Assembly: GCF_024347635.1 (NCBI RefSeq)
Contig: NZ_AP025513.1
Coordinates: forward strand, 50,714 to 114,713
Reading direction: 5' to 3'
DNA: 64,000 nucleotides
Source: Vibrio tasmaniensis
GTDB taxonomy: Bacteria > Pseudomonadota > Gammaproteobacteria > Enterobacterales > Vibrionaceae
The notes under the pieces are model-generated. The model was not told the origin of the DNA and made no database searches. It saw only the letters and a program-made list of their open reading frames with translations. Below, piece by piece: positions 40,792 through 50,528 of this stretch. The position numbers and the translations under genes are program-made. Numbering within the stretch: position 1 is the first letter of the stretch; each line of letters starts with the position of its first letter.

Positions 40792-41196
40792 TTAGCGGTT
40801 ATCGTAAGGCTCTAGGGTGTAGCCTCTATGGTGTGTGCGTTGGATTAACTTTTTAGCGTCTCTGTAAGTAAGCACGAGATGTCGCCAGTCGTTGCCGTCG
40901 AGCATATCAAGAACAAAGAGTGGTTCAGGTTGTTTGTCAGGAGGTATGTTTTGGTGAGTGTTCGGTTTTTTTACTCGCGCGCTATGTTGGCGCTTGTGTT
41001 GGACTCTTGGTTTCATAATCACTTTCCATTGTTGGGGAAACAACGTAAGGCAAGAAAGAAAAGCGGCATAGATTAGTATGCCGCTAGCTAAATAAATTGA
41101 AAAATGGGAGCTTTTCAAGATTAAGCTTAAAATTACACTGGAAGCAATGTGAGCAATGTCGTGTGAGTCATAAGGATCTCTATAACTCACACTCAA
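40792..41196 (-). CDS. Hypothetical membrane protein between traI and traD
   Basis: 134 residues with two hydrophobic helices near the N-terminus (AHIASSVILSLILKS, YLASGILIYAAFLSCLTLF) and a basic cytoplasmic tail (QHKRQHSARVKKP). In tra sense it lies 114 bases before traI. The frame is longer than chance for this stretch, but no family is recognised; it may help localise TraI or TraD. Confidence 0.5.
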   Translation of the reverse strand: MSVSYRDPYDSHDIAHIASSVILSLILKSSHFSIYLASGILIYAAFLSCLTLFPQQWKVIMKPRVQHKRQHSARVKKPNTHQNIPPDKQPEPLFVLDMLDGNDWRHLVLTYRDAKKLIQRTHHRGYTLEPYDNR

Positions 41197-41229
41197 ATAA
41201 TAATCATTATCATTTGGGTGTCAAGGCTA

Positions 41230-41382
41230 TTATTCATACCAGAGTTTATTAAAAGCGCGCTCTTCTAAAATATCTTCAATTCGCCGTCTGGTTTCGGTTT
41301 CCTTTTTTTCTCGCTCAACGTGGCTGCGTGTAGAGTGTTTTGGTAAGCAAAACGGCTCTTTCACGGGCTTATTGTCTTTCAT
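41230..41382 (-). CDS. Small basic protein nested at the end of the preceding gene
   Basis: A 50-residue frame (MKDNKPVKEPFCLPKHSTRS, then REKKETETRRRIEDILEERA) whose ATG lies within the last codons of the gene at 41369. A near-consensus ribosome binding site CGGAGGA is seven bases before the ATG. The strong site and the overlap suggest coupled translation. Confidence 0.55.
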   Translation of the reverse strand: MKDNKPVKEPFCLPKHSTRSHVEREKKETETRRRIEDILEERAFNKLWYE

Positions 41383-41671
41383 TATCTTCCTCCGTTAAAG
41401 AAACAGTGAGTGTGATTAATGTACCTGGCTCTGGCGCTTCTATGTCGATGAACGCAACATAACCTTGCCAAATTCCATCAACTTTTTCAAAGTGTTGCAA
41501 CGATGCATCTAAGTGCCAGTTAAAAAAGGCATCATCAATTTTCTTGAAGGGGAGTTTGCATTCGGGCGCGTTTTTCACGATAAAGTCGGCAACATCGAAC
41601 TCGCCTGCAAAGGCGCACCCGCCACTTGAGTGTTTTTTAATAAATTCAATCTCTAAGGTAAGGTTTGACAT
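41369..41671 (-). CDS. Hypothetical protein downstream of traD
   Basis: 100 residues, acidic, beta-rich in appearance (GGCAFAGEFDVADFIVKNAP; EAPEPGTLITLTVSLTEEDN). It follows traD with a 20-base gap and overlaps the 50-residue gene. Function unknown. Confidence 0.55.
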   Translation of the reverse strand: MSNLTLEIEFIKKHSSGGCAFAGEFDVADFIVKNAPECKLPFKKIDDAFFNWHLDASLQHFEKVDGIWQGYVAFIDIEAPEPGTLITLTVSLTEEDNERQ

Positions 41672-41691
41672 GGTATTCCCTTAATCGTTCG

Positions 41692-43791
41692 TTATTCATA
41701 AGCATCCGTGATTTCGATATCTTGAGATATCGCCGACTCTTCAAGCTCTTGCTGCGCGCGCTCTTGATGGTCACTGTCTGATTTGAGCTTTTCGGCCTCT
41801 TTGCTGGCTAACGCTTTGACCGTCTCACTTCGTTGTGCTTGTTGGATTTGGTCGGTTTCCAGTTTCATCTCTTCCGGCGTTTCAAATTGCTTGGCTTGGA
41901 TTTCGGTGAGTGCGTTACGCTCTTCTTCGTTGAGGAGCATACCAGGGGCGACACACTCAAAGTAAATCGCTTTTTGATACGCCTTAGTCATGGCGGGTGA
42001 GGGGGTGTAATTACGTTTGATAAAAGCCGGTGTCACATTTCGCATTTTATCAAAGTGCAAATCCAGTTGAGTGATGAAGCTGCTGCCTGGTACGCGAAGG
42101 TAACATTGCAAATCATCCATGGCTTGGATTTCACTGCTAGAGACGACCGGACGTGTCGTTGTCTGGTGGCCAATCGATACCCCGTCACGCAAAGCATTTG
42201 CACCGTAAGAAATGTTCTCTCTTGATACGTCCACTTCTTGCTCGCCTAAATCTTTTGATGAGATTTGCGCCATTTGCGCAGAGGGGGCGCGAAAGTAAAA
42301 GCGGGAGTTGAGTAAGTCAAAAATGACGTCAGCGGTGTTTTTACCGTAGGTTTTTACGAGCTGAGCATAAGACTGGAGGCCAATCACATAACAGCCCCCA
42401 AACTTACGCACTTCGGCAATGATGGTGTCTAGCTCAGGCAGTTTATGCAGACTTGGCATTTCATCCATAATTACCCAAATACGGCGGTCTTCATCGTCTT
42501 TAAGTCCCAAGATTGCGTTAGAGGCAATGGCAAGCCAAGTCGAAATCAAAGGACGTAGAGAGGCGTGTTGCTGCGCGTTACTCGATAAGAACAAAAAGCC
42601 TTTTTGTTTGTCGTCTTGTACCCAATCGGTGATAGAAAACGGTTTACGTTTGGGCTCTCCTTTAGCGTCTTTGTCATCCAATCCATCTAAAAAGCGTAGG
42701 CTCTTGATGTAGGTGGCGAGCACCGACTTAATGGAGATGGCCGTCTTTTTGATGTCTTTCGAGACCAGGGAAGCCGACTCTGTGCCTTGCAGGAAATTAC
42801 CCAGAGTTTCAAGTTCAGACGTGAGTATCAAGCTGAGCAGCCTTGCGGTCGAGCAGGGCTTGTCATCTTGGCTCATGCGATACGCCGCGCTCGAAAAAAT
42901 AGTCCGGGCGGAATCGACCCAGAATGGGTCGCCTTCGCCATGCTGTGGGATAAGGGCGCTGGCGATATTTTCAAAGTCAGGGGCTTCTTTTGCGTCACAC
43001 CACACATCCCAATTGGCGCAGCGTTCATCGAAGGGGTTGAGTAAGGTGTCTTGGCTAGGGTCAAAGAACTTACTGGTAAAGGTGCAGCCTTTATCATAAA
43101 TAATCGCTTTATCCCCACGTTTACGTATCCATCGCAGCAGTTTACGCAGCATGACGGATTTACCAGCCCCGGTTGTGCCGTCAATGAGCATGTGCTGAAC
43201 TTCAAACTCACGCTTAAATAAGGCCAACCCATCCACTTTAAAATCAGAAATTCGTCCGTTGCCTACGCCCTGCTTCTTGAGTTTCTTTGCCCGTTTTTTT
43301 AAATCGTTTGTGAGCACTTTGGGTTCGGCGTATTGGAATCCTCGAACGTGGAAGTCTTCACTTTGCTTTTCGCCTTGTCGCTTAAAGAAACTCATGGCGA
43401 GCATCAAAATAGCAAAGGCAATACCGAGGGCAATCAAGAAGTTGATTTGTGCTTGGCGAATGACATCATCATAGAGGCTGATGAGTTGGGTGTTATCCAG
43501 TTGGGAGGCGAGCGTGCCCACGTAGCGTTTTCCACTCCAGAAGGTGGTGACTTCACTGTTAAGGTCGTGCCCTAGGCTGGCATAGATATGGTTGCGCCAG
43601 TAGTAGAACACCGACCAAAAGGCGTTATCGGGAGCGCGTAGCCAAGTAAGCACGCCTGTGAGCGCAATCACCGACCAAATGGCGGCGTAAACTAAGGTGT
43701 TGTTGACTTGGAAGAACATCCGAATGGAGTGAAAAGTAATTTGTCCACCACGGGTAAAGTGGTTGCCGGACGCGCGTTTAGGCCTAGGCAT
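41692..43791 (-). CDS. traD: TraD, coupling protein (VirD4 family)
   Basis: 699 residues, near F TraD (717). Two N-terminal membrane helices (about 30-50 and 110-133), Walker A GTTGAGKS near residue 205, WVIMDEMPSLHKLPELD (Walker B) near 440, and GGCYVIGLQSYAQL. The C-terminal tail is acidic (ELEESAISQDIEITDAYE), a feature that in F contacts TraM. It brings the TraI-bound strand to the channel and pumps it. Confidence 0.95.
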   Translation of the reverse strand: MPRPKRASGNHFTRGGQITFHSIRMFFQVNNTLVYAAIWSVIALTGVLTWLRAPDNAFWSVFYYWRNHIYASLGHDLNSEVTTFWSGKRYVGTLASQLDNTQLISLYDDVIRQAQINFLIALGIAFAILMLAMSFFKRQGEKQSEDFHVRGFQYAEPKVLTNDLKKRAKKLKKQGVGNGRISDFKVDGLALFKREFEVQHMLIDGTTGAGKSVMLRKLLRWIRKRGDKAIIYDKGCTFTSKFFDPSQDTLLNPFDERCANWDVWCDAKEAPDFENIASALIPQHGEGDPFWVDSARTIFSSAAYRMSQDDKPCSTARLLSLILTSELETLGNFLQGTESASLVSKDIKKTAISIKSVLATYIKSLRFLDGLDDKDAKGEPKRKPFSITDWVQDDKQKGFLFLSSNAQQHASLRPLISTWLAIASNAILGLKDDEDRRIWVIMDEMPSLHKLPELDTIIAEVRKFGGCYVIGLQSYAQLVKTYGKNTADVIFDLLNSRFYFRAPSAQMAQISSKDLGEQEVDVSRENISYGANALRDGVSIGHQTTTRPVVSSSEIQAMDDLQCYLRVPGSSFITQLDLHFDKMRNVTPAFIKRNYTPSPAMTKAYQKAIYFECVAPGMLLNEEERNALTEIQAKQFETPEEMKLETDQIQQAQRSETVKALASKEAEKLKSDSDHQERAQQELEESAISQDIEITDAYE

Positions 43792-43934
43792 AATGGTTTC
43801 CTATAACGAGTGAGCGTGAAAGTGTTCTTTTATGTGTGCAGTAAGAGGGAGTGTGTTTGTTGATGTTCAATCTTTGCTGATGATGCTTGTGTCCTTTTAA
43901 TCTTGAGCGTTAAAGTTGGTGGCTGGAGTCGCTT

Positions 43935-44507
43935 TTATCGCTTGGCTGCTTCAAATACCGCTTGATAAATCGTTTTAATATCTTCAAGCGATAGGTAGGT
44001 CGAAGGGCCAGTTCTTGAGCCCCATCGAGTTCTTGGTAGTGCTTCCCATATCGTGTCGTCATCGATGCCGAATTTTCGGTAGTGCTCAATCAGTGCCACG
44101 TCGATGCACTCTCCTTGTTCATGGCACTGGCTGCACCATGAGGTATCGGCAACTAAATAACCGTAGTGCTTGAATAACCCAGGTGCGCAGTTATCACACA
44201 CCTGGCAAGGAAAGGCTTGTTGCTCAGGGTGGTTCATGGCTGTGAAAAAATCAGCAGGACAAAGGTGAACGCGAGTCATTGGCGATAAGTACGTTTTCAA
44301 TAGGCGCTTGGCGTCTCTGTGAGAAAGGTTGAGCGGCTTGATGAGCGTTTTTAGCTGATGCGTTTTACTTTTGTCGGCAAGCAAAGCCAAACCAATGTTT
44401 TGCTCATGACATTGGGTTAAAAAGGTGTTGAGTTTGTCGTCTTGGGTTTCAGGGCATTGAAATAAGAGCCTTTTGATGGCTGATAACCGGTTGAGGATAA
44501 TGTTCAT
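43935..44507 (-). CDS. Cys-rich hypothetical protein upstream of traD
   Basis: 190 residues. Central cysteines (FPCQVCDNCAPG and SWCSQCHEQGEC) look like a zinc site. N-terminal half helical and basic (KTHQLKTLIKPLNLSHRDAK). It lies before traD in the operon, in the traG-traD interval that in F holds traS and traT. No family recognised. Confidence 0.55.
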   Translation of the reverse strand: MNIILNRLSAIKRLLFQCPETQDDKLNTFLTQCHEQNIGLALLADKSKTHQLKTLIKPLNLSHRDAKRLLKTYLSPMTRVHLCPADFFTAMNHPEQQAFPCQVCDNCAPGLFKHYGYLVADTSWCSQCHEQGECIDVALIEHYRKFGIDDDTIWEALPRTRWGSRTGPSTYLSLEDIKTIYQAVFEAAKR

Positions 44508-45185
44508 GGCATCGTTCCTTTGGGTAAGGATTTGAAAAGGGGCGTCATTGTGATACGTTGTGTAAGCTCAGTGAATGAATGGATTCGAGTCCTTTTCGTT
44601 GATTGAGCATTCTTGAGAAATACACTGAATCAAAAGCACCCTCTTTATGAAGGTGCTTTTTTATTGCAGAAAGGCCGAAAGTACGCCTTGACGCTAAAGC
44701 GACGTTTTTCTCGTATTGGGTGTAAATGTTCAGTAGGATAGCAGGGCTGCTTGGTGCTCATCGAGACATCGGAAGTTTGCCTTAGGAACGAGGCGGTGGG
44801 TTGTGACAGGCTGATATACCTCATTACAACCAAGCAGCAACCAACGCATGAGTATGAATAGAATAAGCAAGATCTAGCCAGTACGTTAACCCGTCCTGGC
44901 TTTTTTGTGCTGGAAATAAAAATAAGGTAGTAAATCAAACAAATGCTGACGCACTGCGTTTGTCGGGCTCACTCAACCTCTACATGCAAGCATATAGCAG
45001 GTCGAGCGACCCATGGTTTATCCAGCAAGGTTAAAATGGGGTGGGTACAGTCGACCCGTACTGACTTTTTTCCTGAAATAAAGCGAGCGCTGAAAATCAA
45101 AAACCTCGAAAGTTCTATAAAACTCACGAGGCTCTGAGGGGTATCTAAGCGGTAAAAATCTTAGTCGTATTGGTTTGGGCTGAGG
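44508..45185. other. Noncoding stretch with three terminators and a repeated element
   Basis: No convincing gene. It contains a two-way terminator AAAGCACC/GGTGCTTT (44633-44662), a plus-strand terminator AGCCAGTACG/CGTCCTGGCT with five T (44875-44905), the 54-base element at 44946-44999, and a minus-strand terminator CCTCG..AACT/AGTT..CGAGG with five T (45100-45131). The plus-strand interval 44663-44905 between terminators could hold a small RNA. Confidence 0.5.
44946..44999 (+). repeat. 54-bp element shared with 21901-21955 (copy 2)
   Basis: Same blocks as the first copy (CTGACGC, TTGTCGG, and CTACATGCAAGCATATAGCA at the end). It lies in the noncoding stretch of the traG-traD interval. Confidence 0.5.
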
Positions 45186-45719
45186 CTAATATTTCCAGCC
45201 ATTAAATTGCAACGATTTAGGAATAGGGCTGTAGCAAGGGTATTCGGTTTGGAGACCGTATGCGATGATATAGTCGACAGATACGCTGAAAGCACCGGCA
45301 AAATTTGCTCGTCTGAATTTTTGAGGGTCATTCTTGGCGGTTTTTTCGAGCACTTTCCAGATAAGGTCTACAAAAAACTCAGGGTGGCGGTCTGGATCAA
45401 GTGTCATGGTGTCACGCATGCAGAACCAAAGTCCTCCCCCAGTTTCTTTTTGGTTATAGGCGTTGTCAAAATATGCTGTTTGTAATCCTAACAGATAACC
45501 TTGAAGGCGCATTGATTCAACGGTGTCGGTCTCATCAATGTGCTGCAAGAAGTAAGGCAGTTTGGTGACGTTAGCCATATCTTTCTTATCTATGTTCATC
45601 AGCTTAGGGCTATTGTATTGCTCGTGTATCTCGCTCAGCAGTTGAGTGAGCTCAGGTGAGTGGGTTTGAGCTTGCGCGCTTGCGCAGGTCAGCAGTAGCA
45701 ACGATAAGATTTTTTTCAT
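45186..45719 (-). CDS. Exported protein at the traS/traT position (Rap1a-like?)
   Basis: 177 residues with a clear signal peptide (MKKILSLLLLTCASAQAQ). The mature part has a plan like Rap1a/Tai immunity proteins: a GYLLGLQTAYFDN helix, then LWFCMRDTMTL and a C-terminal YGLQTEYPC, with Cys residues that could form a disulfide. It lies just after traG, where F has the exclusion genes traS and traT. A protective or exclusion role is an inference. A terminator follows. Confidence 0.55.
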   Translation of the reverse strand: MKKILSLLLLTCASAQAQTHSPELTQLLSEIHEQYNSPKLMNIDKKDMANVTKLPYFLQHIDETDTVESMRLQGYLLGLQTAYFDNAYNQKETGGGLWFCMRDTMTLDPDRHPEFFVDLIWKVLEKTAKNDPQKFRRANFAGAFSVSVDYIIAYGLQTEYPCYSPIPKSLQFNGWKY

Positions 45720-45801
45720 GAGAGCACTCCTTTTAGATACCTGATCATAATACCAGTATTTAGACGATGCATAAAGTCCTTTTTATGCATCGCGATCAAT
45801 A

Positions 45802-48615
45802 TTACTGGTTGGGTTTTTGAGTGTACCCTGGCGCTGCTGGGTACGATTGATCCGAGGTGACGTATTCCGTCCTTTCGGGGCGAGCGATTTCCTTTTCGAC
45901 TTGCGACTGAACCGTCATTTCTATCATTGGCTCAGGCTTTTTAATCGGTTGCTGCGCTTGCGCTTGCTGATGTTGCACATCATCGGTGACCCCATCAAAA
46001 CGGGCTTGGTTAAACAGTCCGCCCGTTTCATTGGTGTGCAGCATCGCCGTGCGGGTCTCTGCCACGGTATCGACGGTGCTGTCCCATCCTTTTGCCATGG
46101 TGCTGTTTTGCTCCGGTGAGAGGTTAAGCTGCCCTGTTGGTGTGGTGGCTTGGTGCGCTTGGTTCATTTCTCCTACAATTTTTGCTGTGTCCCCATCGAG
46201 TCCCGCCATGGTCGCAAATTCCTCAGTGCGAGTGAATTTTTGCCAGCGTTCTTTTGCCTCAGCAATATCTTCCGGTTGGCGGGCGGTCATGATGCGTTGA
46301 ATTTGTTGTTGCTTGAGTCCTGAATTTTCCTCTAAATAGTTCTGGAATGCCCCGTTTGCATTCGCAGTAAAGCTGCCACCCCCAGATTCTAAGCGCGTTT
46401 GGGTGTCGGAGAGGGCGTTCAAGTCTGATTGGCTTTGCATCACGCTAGCGCCAAGTGATTTGGTGTTGCTGGCGTTAATCGCAAAGTCATGCGCAAATTG
46501 CTCCACAGCGGTGCGGGTGTCTTTGTTGTCCACCTGCGTACCGGCACTGGTGACTGCGTTTGCCCCTTCGGTGTATTGTTGAGTGGATTGCTCAAGCTGC
46601 TGCTTTTGCTCACTGTTCATATTGCTGTAAGCCGTACGTTCATCGTCAGACCATTTCACGCCGCCACTGGCGTTGAAATTGAATAGCGATTTCCCTTTAC
46701 CTGTGCCGACGCCACCCTCGAAGCCGCCATGGGCACTTTGCAAGTAAGCTTTCGATTGGTCTTCTGTCCAGCCCGTTTGCTTAATCACGCTGTTAACCGC
46801 CGTTTGCATGTCATTCATGCCCTCGCTGACTTGAGTGTTAAAACCACTGGTACTGCCTTCACCGTAGCTGAGGTTTTTACCCACACTGTCATGCCAGCGG
46901 TCACTCAGCGCTGCGCCTGCCTGAATGCTTTGTCCCAGTTGGGTGCTGCTTTGCTCTAGGTTTTGCGCGGTGTGACTGCGGGCATTGGCCACACTCTCTT
47001 GCAGCATGGCCGACGTGTTGGTGTTGATGTTGCCGCGGCTCGTGGTTTGTGAGCTGTCGTAGGTGGTGCGCCCATCAGGGTGTTGCGCGACCACTGTTCC
47101 ATCTGCTTTTTGGGTGTAGGTGTGACCCTCGTTGGCAACGGTGTTGGTATCAAACTTATTGGTATTGGTGTTGTTCATGCTGTGGTTGTCAATCTGCATG
47201 CTGCCAAAGTCCAGATTACCGGTGGACGCTGCCGCGCTCGCTCTGGCATTGGTTGAGTTAATCATGCTTGATAGTTGGTAGTTCATGCTCGACATGACTT
47301 CTTGGCCCCCTTTGAGGATACCTTTCGCTATCATAGGTACGCCTATCATCAAGATACCGGTCATCCAAGCAAAGCGGCTGTGAAGTTCATCCGCGGCGTT
47401 GGCGTTGGAGAGCACCAACCCGCCGAACTTACCGGAGACGTCCGTAGACAGAGATTCCAGCCCCCAAAGCTGAAAGCCGTTGATGATGGCAAAGAGTGCC
47501 GGCCACGTGGCTAAAAAGGCAAACGTCCCAAAATAGTTTTTGAGCACCATCATGGTTAAGCCAGGAATGACCGCGGCCCCGGCAACAAAGAACCCTAAGC
47601 ACGCAAAGAGCATGAACATCATCGTATGGAGCATCGGTAAGTATTCTCTGGCCATTAAGCCTAATGACGCCCACATCGAGGTGGTTTGCAGTTTGTTGGT
47701 GGTATAAGCGTAATTGAGCGCCGCTTGCGTCGGGTCAAGGCTATCAAGATTGTAGCGCAGCTCGTTCATCAGCATGTTCTGTTTGATGGTGCTGGACGCG
47801 CTGGTACTGATTCTAAAAAACTTGTCGTAGCTGCGGGTGAGTGACTGCACCACTTGCGGCTTAAAGCGGTCCGCGTCTTTACCAAGCAGTTGATGCGCTA
47901 GCAAGCTCATGTTTTTATTGGCGGCATCATCAAAGCGCTGCTTGATGATAGGGTAAGCTTCTTCACATCGCTTGTAGGTGCTTCGGCCGCCGCCTTCATC
48001 AAGGAACAACGCGCGCAGTGGGCTTTGTCGAATGCCATCGAGGAACACAAAAATATCAGGGGCGTTGAAAAGGGCATCCCATGTGTATTTGCCATTGATT
48101 CTGACATCCCCAATCATGCAGTTATGGAAATAGTCTCGCCAGAGTTTTTGTAGCGACAACTCATTGATTTTGGATTGTCTTGAGAGCTGGTACAACTCTG
48201 AGCCAAACAGCATCCCCGTACGACCGTATCGCTCATCGTCGGAGGTGGTGAAAATGGCTTCCACCCCTTCTGCCATCCCCACCATGATAGATGAGAAAAA
48301 GTACGTCGGCACCGCCACAAGGTAAGGGACGTTGTCCACCTTGTAAGCCTTCCCAGGTTGCGTCTTATCAATGATGAGCATGTCGGCTTTCATGTTGATA
48401 AGAAATAAGGGGACGGCGAAGAACACCACCATCCATTTGATGAGGTCTTTGGGGTTACGTGACAGCATGAAGATAAACAGACTGGTGACCAGTCCCAGCA
48501 TCATGCACATCTGCAAGTAATCCCCAAAGGTATTGGTTCTGAAAAAAGTGGCCAGCGCATTAAAGGCTTTGTTGACCACTTCGCCGGAAGTGTAAGTGTA
48601 ATATTCGAGTATCAT
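45802..48615 (-). CDS. traG: TraG, mating-pair stabilisation and pilus assembly protein
   Basis: 937 residues, as F TraG (938). N-terminal membrane domain with several helices (about 30-110 and 320-440) needed for pilus assembly, and a long hydrophilic C-terminal periplasmic domain (about 470-937), rich in Gln, Ser and Thr, for mating-pair stabilisation and entry exclusion. It starts 3 bases beyond the traH stop. The copy A equivalent would lie left of the window. Confidence 0.92.
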   Translation of the reverse strand: MILEYYTYTSGEVVNKAFNALATFFRTNTFGDYLQMCMMLGLVTSLFIFMLSRNPKDLIKWMVVFFAVPLFLINMKADMLIIDKTQPGKAYKVDNVPYLVAVPTYFFSSIMVGMAEGVEAIFTTSDDERYGRTGMLFGSELYQLSRQSKINELSLQKLWRDYFHNCMIGDVRINGKYTWDALFNAPDIFVFLDGIRQSPLRALFLDEGGGRSTYKRCEEAYPIIKQRFDDAANKNMSLLAHQLLGKDADRFKPQVVQSLTRSYDKFFRISTSASSTIKQNMLMNELRYNLDSLDPTQAALNYAYTTNKLQTTSMWASLGLMAREYLPMLHTMMFMLFACLGFFVAGAAVIPGLTMMVLKNYFGTFAFLATWPALFAIINGFQLWGLESLSTDVSGKFGGLVLSNANAADELHSRFAWMTGILMIGVPMIAKGILKGGQEVMSSMNYQLSSMINSTNARASAAASTGNLDFGSMQIDNHSMNNTNTNKFDTNTVANEGHTYTQKADGTVVAQHPDGRTTYDSSQTTSRGNINTNTSAMLQESVANARSHTAQNLEQSSTQLGQSIQAGAALSDRWHDSVGKNLSYGEGSTSGFNTQVSEGMNDMQTAVNSVIKQTGWTEDQSKAYLQSAHGGFEGGVGTGKGKSLFNFNASGGVKWSDDERTAYSNMNSEQKQQLEQSTQQYTEGANAVTSAGTQVDNKDTRTAVEQFAHDFAINASNTKSLGASVMQSQSDLNALSDTQTRLESGGGSFTANANGAFQNYLEENSGLKQQQIQRIMTARQPEDIAEAKERWQKFTRTEEFATMAGLDGDTAKIVGEMNQAHQATTPTGQLNLSPEQNSTMAKGWDSTVDTVAETRTAMLHTNETGGLFNQARFDGVTDDVQHQQAQAQQPIKKPEPMIEMTVQSQVEKEIARPERTEYVTSDQSYPAAPGYTQKPNQ

Positions 48616-48618
48616 CGG

Positions 48619-50025
48619 TCAGTTCCCATAAGCTGGCGCGGGTTTGGTGGTTGTGCTGATTTCTTTTGTGCTTTGCTGCGCGGTCTTTCTTTGCGAGTCA
48701 ATCAGTTGGTTGCGGTTGTTGAGCGCTTCAATGGCTTTATCGGCCAGACCAGCGGTAAAGCGTTTGGCGTTATCGATATCACGCGTGATGAGGGTGATGT
48801 CATCGTGGCTGTTGTTGGTGTTGGCCAGCGATTGGCTGGCAACATTTAACATGCTCACGAGGTACTGATTCAGCAGCTCCACCGCTATCATTCGTGAATA
48901 GCTGTTGGTGTCGGGCGTTTGATTGGCGGATAAGTCGTCAATAAAGAACTTGAGTACCGGTGTTTGAGTCAGCTCCAGAAAACCCTCTTGCTTGGCCGTG
49001 AGTTTTTGGTCGGTGGCTATCTTTTGCAGTATCGATTCCAGTTGTGTGCGTATCTGGTTTTGTATGCCGCTGGCTTGAGTGATGGATAGGTTATTGCGCT
49101 TGGTGATGGTAATACACGCCTTAGGGTCTGTGTTGCGGCACTGATACACATCAGCCTTACCCCCTTCGAGCAAGATGTTGACCAGGTTGTTGTTGTCGGT
49201 CAAAAGGCTAGGGTAGTAACGCGGGTTGCCGTCTTTGTCGTACACGTAAGTGCCTGACAAGCTCATCATAAACTGCGCCAGATTTTTATCAGCGGATAAA
49301 AAAGCGTTGTTCATAATCGCGGACCACACCACGTTGTGATTGGTTTGGGTGATGTCTTTCAGCGCCGGATCATTCTTGGCGTTCGCGAGCTGACCGGCGG
49401 CTTTGCCTCCTGCGCCACATTCATGTTGACCTTGAACCCAATCCGAGAACGCGTTGTTTTGTGTGCCGAGGGTCGCGCAGACGTGCTTTTTGGTGGCAGG
49501 GGCAGCAAAGGCGGCCAATCCACCGATAGAGGCTTGCGCGGCTTCGCAAGAGTTCACCGACTGGTTGAGGTATTTGTCGAGAATCGCTTGTAACTGGTCA
49601 AGGTTTTGTTTGAGCTGCGGCGCCCAGGTTTGCAGGGCAAGATTGACAATGAAGGGCGGCGCATTATGAATGATGGCTTTGCCCAGCTTAACCAGTTGGT
49701 CTGAGTTAATGTGTGAAAATCCTCCCATGAACATATCAATGCCAGAGCACCCTGCACTGATGGAGGGAACCGTGGCGCTGACCAATTGCGCATCGACAAT
49801 TTTATTGCGCACAAACAAGCTGCCTCCGGTGTAGTAGTTTGCCGACTGCCCTTGGTAAGCGGTCGGATTCGAGACGTTGGCGTTGTAGCCTGAGTTGTCA
49901 AAAAAGCGCGCCAGTGAATGGCTGGTGTCGGCGTGGCTTGCGCTTGATAAGCTGATGAGAAACAAAGGAATAACGCGCTTATGCACCGAAATGGTGGATA
50001 AGTGGTGGCAAAGTGAGCGTTTCAT
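48619..50025 (-). CDS. traH: TraH, pilus assembly protein, copy B (complete)
   Basis: 468 residues, near F TraH (458). Signal peptide (1-33), Cys residues (SAGCSGIDMFMGG, SVNSCEAAQASIGG) and a C-terminal coiled-coil stretch (QSTKEISTTTKPAP tail). Its start overlaps the trbB stop (ATGA) as in copy A. The second and third codons differ from copy A (KR against RC). Confidence 0.93.
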   Translation of the reverse strand: MKRSLCHHLSTISVHKRVIPLFLISLSSASHADTSHSLARFFDNSGYNANVSNPTAYQGQSANYYTGGSLFVRNKIVDAQLVSATVPSISAGCSGIDMFMGGFSHINSDQLVKLGKAIIHNAPPFIVNLALQTWAPQLKQNLDQLQAILDKYLNQSVNSCEAAQASIGGLAAFAAPATKKHVCATLGTQNNAFSDWVQGQHECGAGGKAAGQLANAKNDPALKDITQTNHNVVWSAIMNNAFLSADKNLAQFMMSLSGTYVYDKDGNPRYYPSLLTDNNNLVNILLEGGKADVYQCRNTDPKACITITKRNNLSITQASGIQNQIRTQLESILQKIATDQKLTAKQEGFLELTQTPVLKFFIDDLSANQTPDTNSYSRMIAVELLNQYLVSMLNVASQSLANTNNSHDDITLITRDIDNAKRFTAGLADKAIEALNNRNQLIDSQRKTAQQSTKEISTTTKPAPAYGN

Positions 50026-50435
50026 CGAAGGGCCTCCTGCACGCGCGGATCGCTTAAGGCTTGTTGGATACTTTGAGCGAGCGTACTTTCTGGTACGTCC
50101 CCAATACTCAAGCGTGAGAACTTACGGCTGTTGACGTTCATTAAAAAGGTCGCGGGCATGACGGCTTTCCCATTGCTTGGGAAAAAAGTCTGACCTATCT
50201 CAGGTGTGACAGGAATAGGCACTTCAAAGCCAGCAATCCCCGCCCCATCCACAGAGAAGGCGTAAACCGGTAATTGAAATCGCTCACCAAGGCGAGTGAT
50301 TTTAGGCGCGGTCTTGTGGCAGTACGCACACGTGCTTTCAAAAAAGAACACCAGAGCGTATTGGTTTTGCATGGCCGCATGTGCGCTGGTTGCATGAAGC
50401 AAAAAAGCCAGCACAAGGGTTCGAAGAAATGGCAT
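50022..50435 (-). CDS. trbB: TrbB-like thioredoxin-fold protein, copy B
   Basis: 137 residues, differing from copy A mostly in the signal peptide (FLRTLVLAFLLHATSAHA) and in the active site, which reads CAYC. The mature protein is otherwise nearly the same. The 93-base gap to traF has a sequence unrelated to that of copy A. Confidence 0.88.
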   Translation of the reverse strand: MPFLRTLVLAFLLHATSAHAAMQNQYALVFFFESTCAYCHKTAPKITRLGERFQLPVYAFSVDGAGIAGFEVPIPVTPEIGQTFFPSNGKAVMPATFLMNVNSRKFSRLSIGDVPESTLAQSIQQALSDPRVQEALR

Positions 50436-50528
50436 AGCGCCTCCTTATGTTTTAGGGGGAAAGAAGAAGTAAAAGAAATGGAACATCGTTTAAGCGCGCG
50501 TTTGGGGTATTACGTGGATTGAGTGGTT

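Noticed and set aside
44645..44938. A 97-codon open frame on the minus strand in the traG-traD interval
   Set aside because: It begins inside a two-way terminator, overlaps a second terminator, has an unnatural composition and no ribosome binding site. Treated as noncoding.
44943..45137. A 64-codon frame reading through the 54-base repeated element
   Set aside because: The frame arises from the repeat (CKHIA-like reading) and ends in noncoding DNA with terminators; no evidence of translation.
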